A stretch of 13,246 nucleotides of DNA, taken from an uncultured Collinsella sp. (GTDB lineage: Bacteria > Actinomycetota > Coriobacteriia > Coriobacteriales > Coriobacteriaceae). The first letter of the stretch is position 1, and every line of letters starts with the position of its first letter. Both the position numbers and the translations under genes were made by a program. This document shows positions 7,552 to 13,246 of the stretch, one piece after another. The stretch covers positions 1 to 13,246 of the forward strand of contig USAX01000044.1 of assembly GCA_900552705.1 (NCBI GenBank), in the 5' to 3' direction. The notes under the pieces were generated by a model. It was not told the DNA's origin, did no database searches, and was given only the letters and a program-made list of their open reading frames with translations.

Positions 7552-7563
7552 TTGGAAGTTCCG

Positions 7564-7598
7564 ACCACCACAAAGGTGCCTGTCCCCATTGTGGTGGT
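7564..7598. repeat. REP-like hairpin with a GGTGCCTGTCCCC core
   Basis: ACCACCACAA (7564-7573) pairs perfectly with TTGTGGTGGT (7589-7598) around a 15-nt loop containing AGGTGCCTGTCCCC. It begins 14 bases after the sortase stop. The loop sequence (GGGGACAGGCACC on the other strand) is, from memory, a motif recurring in extragenic palindromes of several bacteria, some of which carry REP-associated transposases. None is encoded here. Its arms resemble those of the neighbouring element (ACCACCACAA against ACCATCACAA), so the two may share an origin. It may also act as a terminator, though it lacks a T-run. Confidence 0.6.
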
Positions 7599-7611
7599 TC
7601 TGAAGAATGTC

Positions 7612-8550
7612 TTATGCCGAGGCCTTGGCCTTGCGGCGCTTGCGGACCGCGTGGATCACGATGTCCAGCAGCAACAGCACAATGGCCACGACCACGATGA
7701 GCACGGCAAACTCGCGCTTGCCCCAGTGACGGCCGGCCAGCGACTTTTGCTCGTCGACGTCCTTTTTGCTGTACTTGGTGCGCACGCAGTGCACCAGCAG
7801 GCGATGGTCGTTCACGCCATAGGGCGTGCAGGTGACGAGCGTCACCTTGTCGGCGCCGGGCTCGATGGTCAGCGACTCCATCTCCTCGGGCAGCACCACC
7901 TCGGAGTCCACCATCTTGTAGGCGAGCGTCTTGTTCATGGTGTGCAGCAGCACCAGATCGCCGGGCTCCAGCGAGTGGATGTCGTCGAACATGCTCAGGT
8001 TGCGCATACCCGAGTGCGCGGTGAGCACGCAATGCGTCGAGGTGCCGCCCACCGGCAGGCTCGTGCCCTCCAGGTGGCCGACGCCCGCCATGAGGACTTC
8101 CTCGCTCGTGCCGTGGTAAATGGGCATGCTCACGTCGATGGAGGGGATCTCGACCCAGCTCATCATGGGGTCGCGGTCAAAGATGAGCTGCTGGGCGTAG
8201 GGCTCGATCTGGTCGGCGGGGAGCTCGGTGGCCTCGCCCGCCAGCCGCTCGTTAAAGGAGCGAGCCTGGAGCAGGATGCGCTCGCGCTCCTCGACAGACA
8301 GCGCGTCCACGGTGCTGGACACCGTGCTGATCTGGTTGAACACGCCCGAGGCCTCGAGCCGGTCCAAAATCCACGGCCAGGTCATAAGGCCCACGCCAAT
8401 AAGGATGATAACGATGGTGATGAGCCGATCGGCCCAGCGCGGCAGCCGTTTGCGACGGCGCTTGGGCTTTGGTTGAGGTTTGGGCTGAGGGCTTGAGCCA
8501 CCGTTGGCCGCGGCGTTATTGCTCTTCATATGTTTGGCGCCCTGCACCAT
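7612..8550 (-). CDS. Class C (pilus) sortase
   Basis: This membrane transpeptidase joins pilin subunits by cutting LPxTG-like motifs and making isopeptide bonds. The protein has 312 residues: a Pro/Lys-rich cytoplasmic N-terminus, a membrane segment (about 43-60), the sortase domain and a second C-terminal membrane segment (281-300) with a basic tail, the topology of class C. Catalytic residues are visible: H179 in TAHSG, C241 in VTLVTCTPYG and R250 in NDHRLLV. The stretch PIYHGTSEEVLMAGVGHLEGTSLPVGG is a strong class C signature. The usual DPF/DPW lid motif before the core is not evident. The start at 8550 has AAAGGAG nine bases upstream; the internal ATG at 8529 has no ribosome site. The pilins it presumably serves lie 2.5 kb upstream on the same strand. 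Confidence 0.93.
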   Translation of the reverse strand: MVQGAKHMKSNNAAANGGSSPQPKPQPKPKRRRKRLPRWADRLITIVIILIGVGLMTWPWILDRLEASGVFNQISTVSSTVDALSVEERERILLQARSFNERLAGEATELPADQIEPYAQQLIFDRDPMMSWVEIPSIDVSMPIYHGTSEEVLMAGVGHLEGTSLPVGGTSTHCVLTAHSGMRNLSMFDDIHSLEPGDLVLLHTMNKTLAYKMVDSEVVLPEEMESLTIEPGADKVTLVTCTPYGVNDHRLLVHCVRTKYSKKDVDEQKSLAGRHWGKREFAVLIVVVAIVLLLLDIVIHAVRKRRKAKASA

Positions 8551-8661
8551 CGCCGGTCACTCCTTTACAGCTCAGGTTGTCTAAACAAATAATAGCCGAT
8601 TCGCGAGCTCGTACGCCGGGCAACGCAGCTAGACTGCACCGTCCGGGCCACGTAACCCCAC

Positions 8662-9435
8662 TCAACCAATCAAGCCATATGTTGCTTTCATCGTCTCGAG
8701 CAACTGCACCATCGTTACGCCCGCAACCCCGATCTGTTTCAGATTGACGTCGCCTACCTCACAATCTTTGACAAACGCAAGCATATCGTCCTTCAGTTCT
8801 CCGCCCAGGTCGACACCTTCCGACTCGCCGAGCAGCTGAGCAAGCCTCAGCGCATCGCGTTTATGCTTTTTTACCTTCTTCGAATCAACGTTCTCCCCCG
8901 CTTCCCTTCTGGCTTTTAGGTCGAGATACGCCTTAGCTTTGAACGGGACAATGTATTCCGTACCCAGGACCGAAACGCCGTCTACGGTCCGAATTCCCTG
9001 AAGGAATAAGCTGTAGTAAGCATCATCCAACAAAATTGCCGAAAGACTGCTTATGTTTTCATCAACGTGAATTGGCGCCACATCAATCCCCTCACGACCC
9101 TTTAGAAAGTCGGGGCACTTCGCGAAGAGTTCGATCATATGGGGGTAACCCGGCCTCTTAGGCTCTGTAAACCGATAAAAACATGAGCCGTTGCCTTCGC
9201 CCCAGCCGCAGCGGTAGCCGCCATCACGCACCAAAGTCCATATAGCTTCTGCCGTCTGAGGCAACCGGTCATCGGCGACAATTACCACATCAAAATCGTG
9301 AGTCATCCTAAACGGAAGTCCCGCCTCCGCGAGCAAAATGTCGCATGCCGTGCCGCCGATAAGAGCATACGATCCTGCAGCTTCTTGCATATGCTGCTGA
9401 AATTCTTGGAGGCCTTCTACAGCGCTTCTTGCCAT
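8662..9435 (-). CDS. AbiEii-like nucleotidyltransferase, probable toxin of a TA pair
   Basis: A 257-residue protein with the nucleotidyltransferase fold pattern of the AbiEii/AbiGii/MenT group. The nucleotide-binding motif is IGGTACDIL (GGT at 27-29), followed by THDFDVVI with the metal-binding pair D47 and D49. A later MIELFA is a candidate for the third acidic strand. The helical motif KAKAYLDLKARREAG...VDSKKVKKHKRDALRLAQLL matches the conserved K/R-rich segment of this family. MenT relatives transfer nucleotides to tRNA ends and stop translation; that activity is inferred here. Its ATG lies inside the last codons of the upstream gene (19-nt overlap), with AAAGGA six bases before it, so translation is coupled. 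Base composition is less GC-rich than gatCAB, consistent with acquisition. A non-toxic nucleotidyltransferase is possible. Confidence 0.82.
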   Translation of the reverse strand: MARSAVEGLQEFQQHMQEAAGSYALIGGTACDILLAEAGLPFRMTHDFDVVIVADDRLPQTAEAIWTLVRDGGYRCGWGEGNGSCFYRFTEPKRPGYPHMIELFAKCPDFLKGREGIDVAPIHVDENISSLSAILLDDAYYSLFLQGIRTVDGVSVLGTEYIVPFKAKAYLDLKARREAGENVDSKKVKKHKRDALRLAQLLGESEGVDLGGELKDDMLAFVKDCEVGDVNLKQIGVAGVTMVQLLETMKATYGLIG

Positions 9436-10385
9436 GGATATTCCTTTCCAAACATGCGATCGACTTCGAGCTGAATTCGCTCATCGTCGATTGCCGCCAA
9501 AGATAGCGCAAGCGAAATGTCGTCGACACGGGAGGAGCCGGCAAACACGGGCGCATAGCGCCACACTTGGATCATCGCCGTTTCGTTATCCGGCAACTCC
9601 CCATCTGCGACTTCGAGGTCGCTCAGTTGACGCCATGCACTTCTTAAGACGGCCTTTTGTTCCATGCCCGGCGCAGCGAGCATCGAACGCGCAGCGAGCG
9701 CCGTCTCCCCGGCGTCAACAAGATAGTCGATCTGCGGCGTCTTCCTTGCAAAAAAGACCTTCGAAACAGGCGAGGAGAGCTCTGCCATGTGCTCGCTGAG
9801 CAAAAGATCAACGGCAACAGGGAACACGACGACACGTCGCTCGCAACGCTCGCGCCTCGCGAGCCCCCTGTCAACAAGCTCAGTTATGGCCTCACTCGCG
9901 CGGCTTGCCGAGATCCCAAGCGCACGACAAAGGTCATAGGGACGATATGGCTCCTGGACTGCTCCCCAGATTGCGGCAGCCTGCGCGTTGGGTGACATCT
10001 TGGTCGCGTGATTGCGAAACCGGACACTGCCCCTCTCCGTGCAGGCCGTGCCCATAAATGGAAGAAAAGCCTGTCTGCCGGGGCAAACAAACGGAATCCC
10101 TTGTGCGACCAATGCTTTGCGCTGACGTGCATCGGCATCAGGAAACGAAACGACAACAGGAGTCTCCGCGCGCAAGGCTAGCTGGCTATAGACTCTCTTA
10201 GCCTCGGGAAGCCCGACGCCAGTAGGCAAGCTTGCAAGCAAAAACGAAAAACCGTTTGCGTCAACAGCGCGGACCTCAATCGCCCGCAGATGCAGCGGCA
10301 AGCATGCGGATCCAGGCCAAGTTTTGGTCTTGGCGGAAAGGCCTAGTGCTTCTTGTAAGTAGATTAGTGCTTCGTTCATTTCCAT
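9417..10385 (-). CDS. Winged-helix regulator, probable antitoxin of the TA pair
   Basis: 322 residues from the ATG at 10385, in three parts: an N-terminal ~110-residue domain I do not recognise, a winged helix-turn-helix in the middle (SPNAQAAAIWGAV to RRERCERRVVVFP, with recognition-helix region GISASRASEAITELVDRGLA), and a C-terminal part ending DDISLALSLAAIDDERIQLEVDRMFGKEYPW, a style seen in AbiEi/COG5340-like antitoxins. It overlaps the nucleotidyltransferase gene by 19 nt, so antitoxin precedes toxin as in AbiEi-AbiEii operons. The frame is open to an ATG at 10424. I prefer 10385 because a perfect TATAAT and operator half-sites lie between the two; an AAAGGA is too far (about 21 nt) from 10424, though neither start has an ideal ribosome site. 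The likely role is to neutralise the partner and repress the operon. Confidence 0.75.
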   Translation of the reverse strand: MEMNEALIYLQEALGLSAKTKTWPGSACLPLHLRAIEVRAVDANGFSFLLASLPTGVGLPEAKRVYSQLALRAETPVVVSFPDADARQRKALVAQGIPFVCPGRQAFLPFMGTACTERGSVRFRNHATKMSPNAQAAAIWGAVQEPYRPYDLCRALGISASRASEAITELVDRGLARRERCERRVVVFPVAVDLLLSEHMAELSSPVSKVFFARKTPQIDYLVDAGETALAARSMLAAPGMEQKAVLRSAWRQLSDLEVADGELPDNETAMIQVWRYAPVFAGSSRVDDISLALSLAAIDDERIQLEVDRMFGKEYPWQEAL

Positions 10386-10397
10386 TGTTTTCGTTCG

Positions 10398-10448
10398 ATT
10401 CCAGTTTGTATTGGAATTATACATAATTTTCGGAATTAACGAGATTCC
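10398..10448 (-). promoter_or_regulatory. Promoter and four-half-site operator of the TA operon
   Basis: On the minus strand a perfect -10 TATAAT occupies 10421-10416; no good -35 is seen. Four copies of one five-base half-site frame it, read on the plus strand as ATTCC (10398-10402), GGAAT (10413-10417), GGAAT (10432-10436) and ATTCC (10444-10448), with gaps of 10, 14 and 7 bases. The second copy overlaps the -10. This arrangement is what is expected for autorepression by the winged-helix protein encoded just downstream. It also argues for the gene start at 10385. Confidence 0.5.
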
Positions 10449-10510
10449 TTTCGTGCCTAAGCCCGCATTTGTGTTTTCAAAATGTCCCGGATCGGCTGGG
10501 CGATTCGGAA

Positions 10511-10620
10511 TACAATAGCTACAGGAAACGACGCACCCCGCGTAAGTGATCGAAAGCGCGGGCGACCAGTTTCCGGTGTTGTTAAATGCCCGGGCCTCTA
10601 ACCCCGGGCATTCTTATTTG
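10511..10620 (+). ncRNA. Candidate structured small RNA ending at a terminator hairpin
   Basis: A -10-like TACAAT (10511-10516) is followed about seven bases later by a two-part stem: GGAAAC (10524-10529) with GTTTCC (10569-10574), enclosing CCCGCG (10537-10542) with CGCGGG (10557-10562) and a 14-nt loop. Next comes a strong terminator-type hairpin, AATGCCCGGG (10585-10594) with CCCGGGCATT (10603-10612), followed by CTTATTT. So a transcript of roughly 100 nt would start at the base of its first stem and end at an intrinsic terminator. CACC at 10534-10537 could also pair with GGTG at 10575-10578. There is no clear -35 and no reading frame of note. It matches no RNA family I recognise. It converges on the small gene at 10614-10766. 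Confidence 0.4.
10585..10620. terminator. Strong hairpin shared by convergent transcripts
   Basis: AATGCCCGGG and CCCGGGCATT form a ten-pair stem around an eight-base loop (10595-10602). On the plus strand it is followed by CTTATTT, a passable U-rich tail. On the minus strand it begins one base after the stop codon of the 50-residue gene but lacks a T-run. It may therefore serve as a bidirectional terminator. Confidence 0.6.
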
Positions 10621-10766
10621 CGCTTGTTGCGGCGCAAATGCCGTCCACCGTCCGCACCGCGCGTGCGCCTACGGACCTTAAACCGAACTTCATACGAGTC
10701 AAGAAACGCGATGACGAACGAGCCCACCGCCGCGAGGGCGGCGAGCGCGTTAAGGAATTTCAGCAT
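10614..10766 (-). CDS. Small basic single-pass membrane peptide (50 aa)
   Basis: The peptide starts MLKFLNALAALAAVGSFVIA, one hydrophobic helix (about residues 3-22), then FLDSYEV and a strongly basic tail (RRRTRG...RRNKRK). The ATG at 10766 has GGAGG seven bases upstream, which is better than most genes in the window; the longer frame to 11036 has no such support. A perfect stem ATTTGCGC/GCGCAAAT (10616-10623 with 10632-10639) covers its last codons, and the strong hairpin 10585-10612 follows the stop. I do not recognise a family. Size and layout (hydrophobic helix plus charged tail, a structured 3' end and a convergent RNA candidate) resemble Fst/TisB-like type I toxins, but it could be a pilus accessory peptide or a holin-like relic. 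Confidence 0.55.
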   Translation of the reverse strand: MLKFLNALAALAAVGSFVIAFLDSYEVRFKVRRRTRGADGGRHLRRNKRK

Positions 10767-11069
10767 TTGGGGACCTCCGATCGAGTCGTCGGCCGCCCGC
10801 GCACGGGATGCGTCGCAAAGCCATTTTACTGCGAGTGTATGCACCAACAGCTGGTAAACGCAATAATTGCAAACATCTGTTCGATAGTCATACGCTCGAT
10901 CCATCGGGCAATGGAGCTTGGCTGCTATATCCAAAAAACGGGGCAAACTCCAGCGCGGAGTCTGCCCCGAAAAGAGAATGGCAAAGCAAGAACGTGGATG
11001 GACGAGAAAAGTGTCCGCAAGTCTCACGGCCATCACATCCCACCCGCCAAAGGGATGGGTGAGTGAGCG
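10767..11069. other. Gap between small peptide gene and backbone pilin
   Basis: Apart from the pilin terminator at 10933-10969, I see no supported gene here. Frames crossing it lack ribosome sites and have no family resemblance. A weak hairpin (CATCCC with GGGATG, about 11036-11057) lies just after the pilin stop. A TAAAAT on the minus strand near 10833 could be a -10 for the small peptide gene, but its -35 is poor. Confidence 0.4.
10933..10969 (-). terminator. Intrinsic terminator of the backbone pilin gene
   Basis: On the minus strand CGGGGCAGACTCC (10969-10957) pairs with GGAGTTTGCCCCG (10951-10939) around a GCGCT loop, with one G-U pair, and is followed immediately by TTTTTT (10938-10933). 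This is a textbook rho-independent terminator about 100 bases after the pilin stop. It separates the pilins from the small peptide gene and the TA/sortase region. Confidence 0.9.
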
Positions 11070-12731
11070 TTACTCCTGCTCGGACTCCTCAGCCTGCTTA
11101 CGACTGCGGATGAGGTGAGCCACGCCGATGCACAGCACCGCGCCACCAGCGATCCAAGTGAACGTCACGCCGTTAAGGCCGGTGAGCGGGAGGCCGGAAC
11201 CCTGCTTGTTTTTGACGATCAAGGCAGCAGTACCGTTGTCCGTGTTAGTCGTGTCAACCTCGACCAAATTGGAACCCCTGGTGCTCGTCTCGACCGTAAT
11301 CTTGTTTTCTCCCTCTCCCTCTGCTTGGTTGAATCCAATGGCTTTGATGGTGAAGGTGAACTCGGGGATGGTGTTATAGCGGGCGAGCGTATGGGTCTCC
11401 TTGACGGTGTAGGTGCCGGCATCGAGGCCCTTGACGTTAATCTCGCCGGAGTCGGTGGTCGTGAACTCATAAGCCTCAGTACCGAGGGAGCCATTCTCCT
11501 GGACATACATGTCCTTGGATGCAATATCGTCGGGATCAGTGGCACGGATGGTGAACTTTACGCCCTTAAGTATCTTATTCTCATCCGTCGCGTCCTTCTT
11601 GACGAGCTTGAGCGCATAGGTGTAGTCGCGCACGGTGTCGGGCACAGACTCACCCCGGGAATCGTGGCCAGGGTTGTTGGAGTAGATGAGCTTGACGGTG
11701 TTGGAGTTGCCCGTGCCACCGACAACGACATGCTGGGACTTATTCGGGTCGAGCTTGGCGCTGTACGTGACAATGACCCTTGTATGCTCGCCGACAGTGA
11801 CGCCGACCGCCGTGGCGGCAGCCTTAAGATCGTCAAACTTTACGCTCAAGACCGTTCTGCCATTTGAATCGGGATCAGACACGGTCACAGAAGTAGGCGT
11901 GATCTGAGTCTCACCAATCACGGCCTTGACAGTGGACTTATCAACAGTCAAACCGGCAGACAGCTCATCGTGGAACTCATAATAGTAGGTGCTGAACGTG
12001 TCGACATTGCTTGCAACCGTGCCGGTCAGCTTGTACTGAACGGTCTGACCCATCTGGGAGTCCGCCTTGTACTTCCAGTCGTTGTCCGCACCATCGTCCT
12101 TGACCTGCTTCGTCACGGTCGGGATGCTCGTCTTCTCGGTAACGACCACTGCGTTGCCGCCCACGACTGCAAAGATCGGCGAGGTACCGGTCTGCTTCTC
12201 ATTCGCACTGAGCGAGTCGGTATCGGTCATGAACAGGTAGTAGCCAGCGCTCGTAGTGGTGAAAGCGCGACCGGCGGCAAAGGAATCGCCCGTAGCGGTA
12301 ACACTCTTCTCTACAGCCAAGGCAATCTTGTTAAGGATGCTGCTCTGCGGCAGACTCGTGGTATCAGTGGTATCAGTGATCTTGGAAAGGTAGTCGGCAA
12401 CGTCAGAAGCGGTCGAGTCTAAGGTAATCCCTGGGGCATTATTATCAACAAGCACCTTCAGGACCGCAGTCTCTGCGTCATCACTCGCCCACTCAATGTT
12501 GGACGCAACCTTACCGGACTTTCCGTCAATAACGTCAGCCTTAAAAATCTGATACGCCTTGAACGAAGTGGAGTCATTGTCCACGGACTTGTTAATCGTG
12601 AGCGAATAGCTGGGGGCAGCACCCTCCGCAGCAAACGCCATCGTGACTGTCGCCATCACGCCGCCGAAGCTCAGGGCTGCGGTGAGGCCGGCGGTTACTG
12701 CCAGGCGTGCGATGTTCTTGGTTGTTTTCAT
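11070..12731 (-). CDS. LPxTG-anchored backbone (major) pilin, SpaA/fimbrial type
   Basis: A 553-residue precursor of the main pilus shaft subunit. It has a signal peptide (1-34, cut near AFA|A), an N-terminal domain (about 42-200), a fimbrial isopeptide-forming D2 domain (about 205-355) beginning TVTKQVKDD (K208) and ending TVKLIYSNNP, a CnaB/SpaA domain (about 370-509) with YALKLVKKD, an E-box YTVKET (E445) and a closing ALIVKNK, then the sorting signal LPLTG (514-518), a membrane helix and RSRK tail. In this family the sortase links the Thr of LPxTG to a Lys of the next subunit, and internal Lys-Asn bonds stiffen each domain. AGAGG lies seven bases before the ATG and can pair into a small hairpin. 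The gene follows another LPxTG-like protein on the same strand and ends at a strong terminator. Confidence 0.93.
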   Translation of the reverse strand: MKTTKNIARLAVTAGLTAALSFGGVMATVTMAFAAEGAAPSYSLTINKSVDNDSTSFKAYQIFKADVIDGKSGKVASNIEWASDDAETAVLKVLVDNNAPGITLDSTASDVADYLSKITDTTDTTSLPQSSILNKIALAVEKSVTATGDSFAAGRAFTTTSAGYYLFMTDTDSLSANEKQTGTSPIFAVVGGNAVVVTEKTSIPTVTKQVKDDGADNDWKYKADSQMGQTVQYKLTGTVASNVDTFSTYYYEFHDELSAGLTVDKSTVKAVIGETQITPTSVTVSDPDSNGRTVLSVKFDDLKAAATAVGVTVGEHTRVIVTYSAKLDPNKSQHVVVGGTGNSNTVKLIYSNNPGHDSRGESVPDTVRDYTYALKLVKKDATDENKILKGVKFTIRATDPDDIASKDMYVQENGSLGTEAYEFTTTDSGEINVKGLDAGTYTVKETHTLARYNTIPEFTFTIKAIGFNQAEGEGENKITVETSTRGSNLVEVDTTNTDNGTAALIVKNKQGSGLPLTGLNGVTFTWIAGGAVLCIGVAHLIRSRKQAEESEQE

Positions 12732-12737
12732 GTTGGG

Positions 12738-12754
12738 ACCTCTTTCTTGGAGGT
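12738..12754 (-). promoter_or_regulatory. Hairpin that could mask the pilin ribosome-binding site
   Basis: In the minus-strand RNA, ACCTC (12754-12750) can pair with GAGGT (12742-12738) around the loop CAAGAAA. The second arm is the ribosome-binding site of the backbone pilin gene. The stem has only five pairs, so it would be marginal unless stabilised. The rest of the 117-base gap (12732-12848) has another small stem (GCAGG/CCTGC) and no clear promoter. Confidence 0.3.
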
Positions 12755-12848
12755 TGCTTTAATTCTCGTCATCACCAAAAGTCAGCAGGCTCATTTCCCT
12801 GCGCTCTAATCGCTACGGAGGTAGTACGCCACTGAGCAAGGGGGGCAA

Positions 12849-13246
12849 TTATTTATCATGGCGACCTCCTCCCCGCTTGATGACGAGCGCGACGACAATA
12901 GCCACTACTCCGATGACGGCCAAAGCCGTTACCAACACCAACGTTCTATCTCCCGTCGAGGGCATAAAGCCTCGACTCACTTCGTTACTTGGGGTGTTAA
13001 GCACCGACAACTCGACTAAACCCTTCCCGGCATCGGCGGCATCAACTCGCAGAGGGCTTTCGGCCGATACGGTCACCTTAGGCTTGGCGGCGGCCACCTG
13101 GTCGACGTCCAGGCCCTCGGCCTTGACCGTCACGGAGCGCGTGCCCTCAAAGGCGGTGTAGCCCTTGGGCGCCTTGAGCTCGCGGACCTCCAGCTTGCCC
13201 GAGTCCACGCCCGAGACGGTCACGCGGCCGTCCTCGCCCGTGGTGA
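12849..13246 (-). CDS. Second LPxTG-like surface protein or pilin, C-terminal 131 residues
   Basis: The frame runs off the right edge with no start in view; internal GTG codons are not real starts. The visible part begins in a CnaB/SpaA-type domain: TTGEDGRVTVSG, then the E-box VRELKAPKGY and a closing strand LSVLNTP, which normally supplies the Asn of the internal isopeptide bond. Then come the sorting signal MPSTG (12951-12965), a membrane helix (TLVLVTALAVIGVVAIVVALVI) and a KRGGGRHDK tail. MPSTG differs from the LPLTG of the backbone pilin. As the gene immediately upstream of the backbone pilin on the same strand, it is likely the tip or ancillary pilin, first in the pilus operon. Its size and N-terminal adhesin domains cannot be judged here. 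Confidence 0.88.
   Translation of the reverse strand, partial: TTGEDGRVTVSGVDSGKLEVRELKAPKGYTAFEGTRSVTVKAEGLDVDQVAAAKPKVTVSAESPLRVDAADAGKGLVELSVLNTPSNEVSRGFMPSTGDRTLVLVTALAVIGVVAIVVALVIKRGGGRHDK

Noticed and set aside
7441..7600. Possible small CRISPR array
   Set aside because: The repeats are palindromes or degenerate 12-mers without regular unique spacers, and no cas genes are present.
7552..8496. Plus-strand frame of 314 codons opposite the sortase
   Set aside because: Antisense to a clear class C sortase, His/Val/Asp-rich low-complexity product, no domain.
8589..8617. Promoter of the sortase gene (TATTAT at 8594-8589, minus strand)
   Set aside because: The -35 position reads GGCGTA, which is not credible, so the sortase promoter remains undefined.
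10521..10620. Known RNA such as tRNA, SRP RNA, 6S RNA or a familiar riboswitch
   Set aside because: The stems do not form a cloverleaf and no SRP, tmRNA or recognised riboswitch core sequence is present, so it is left as an unassigned RNA candidate.
10767..11036. Longer version of the small membrane peptide (140 codons, start 11036)
   Set aside because: The extension crosses the pilin terminator and has no ribosome site. The ATG at 10766 has GGAGG at ideal distance.

Overview
The window looks like a piece of chromosome from a high-GC Gram-positive gut actinobacterium of the Coriobacteriia, most likely Collinsella or a close relative. This is inferred from GC-rich codon use, a compact gatC-gatA-gatB operon, LPxTG-type pilins with a class C sortase, and the protein style. 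No rRNA or other taxonomic marker is present, so the genus is a judgement.

Layout, left to right. (1) 1-3583: two abutting half-size ABC transporter genes on the minus strand (the left one cut by the window edge) are divergent from an AraC-family regulator on the plus strand. The arrangement, and a nucleotide-binding domain with an LDEATAFADPENE Walker B/D-loop, resemble YbtA/YbtP/YbtQ-type metal or siderophore systems. Substrate and direction are not proven. (2) 3584-3805: a short convergent gap holding a terminator-like hairpin and a striking inverted repeat with 40-nt arms matching at 39 positions, built around an inner hairpin terminator. (3) 3806-7307: gatC-gatA-gatB, minus strand, joined by TAATG overlaps, for transamidation of Glu-tRNA(Gln). 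GatB carries an insertion of roughly 65 residues. (4) 7308-7611: the gat promoter area plus two strong palindromic elements and a degenerate ~20-bp repeat. (5) 7612-8550: a class C pilus sortase. (6) 8662-10385: a two-gene toxin-antitoxin-like operon, a winged-helix antitoxin/regulator overlapping an AbiEii-like nucleotidyltransferase, with a four-half-site operator at its promoter. (7) 10511-10766: a compact structured region in which a candidate plus-strand RNA converges on a 50-residue membrane-peptide gene. (8) 10767-11069: a pilin terminator and otherwise empty sequence. (9) 11070-13246: a backbone pilin (LPLTG) and the C-terminus of a second LPxTG-like surface protein or pilin (MPSTG), cut by the right edge.

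How the parts may work together. The right half is a sortase-dependent pilus locus in which sortase and pilins are separated by about 2.5 kb of accessory DNA (nucleotidyltransferase TA pair, small membrane peptide, candidate RNA). This suggests insertion of a defence or maintenance module into the pilus cluster. The left half is a transport/regulation module and a housekeeping operon. The most novel candidates are the 10511-10766 RNA/peptide unit, the TA operator, the long inverted repeat after gatB, and the GatB insertion.
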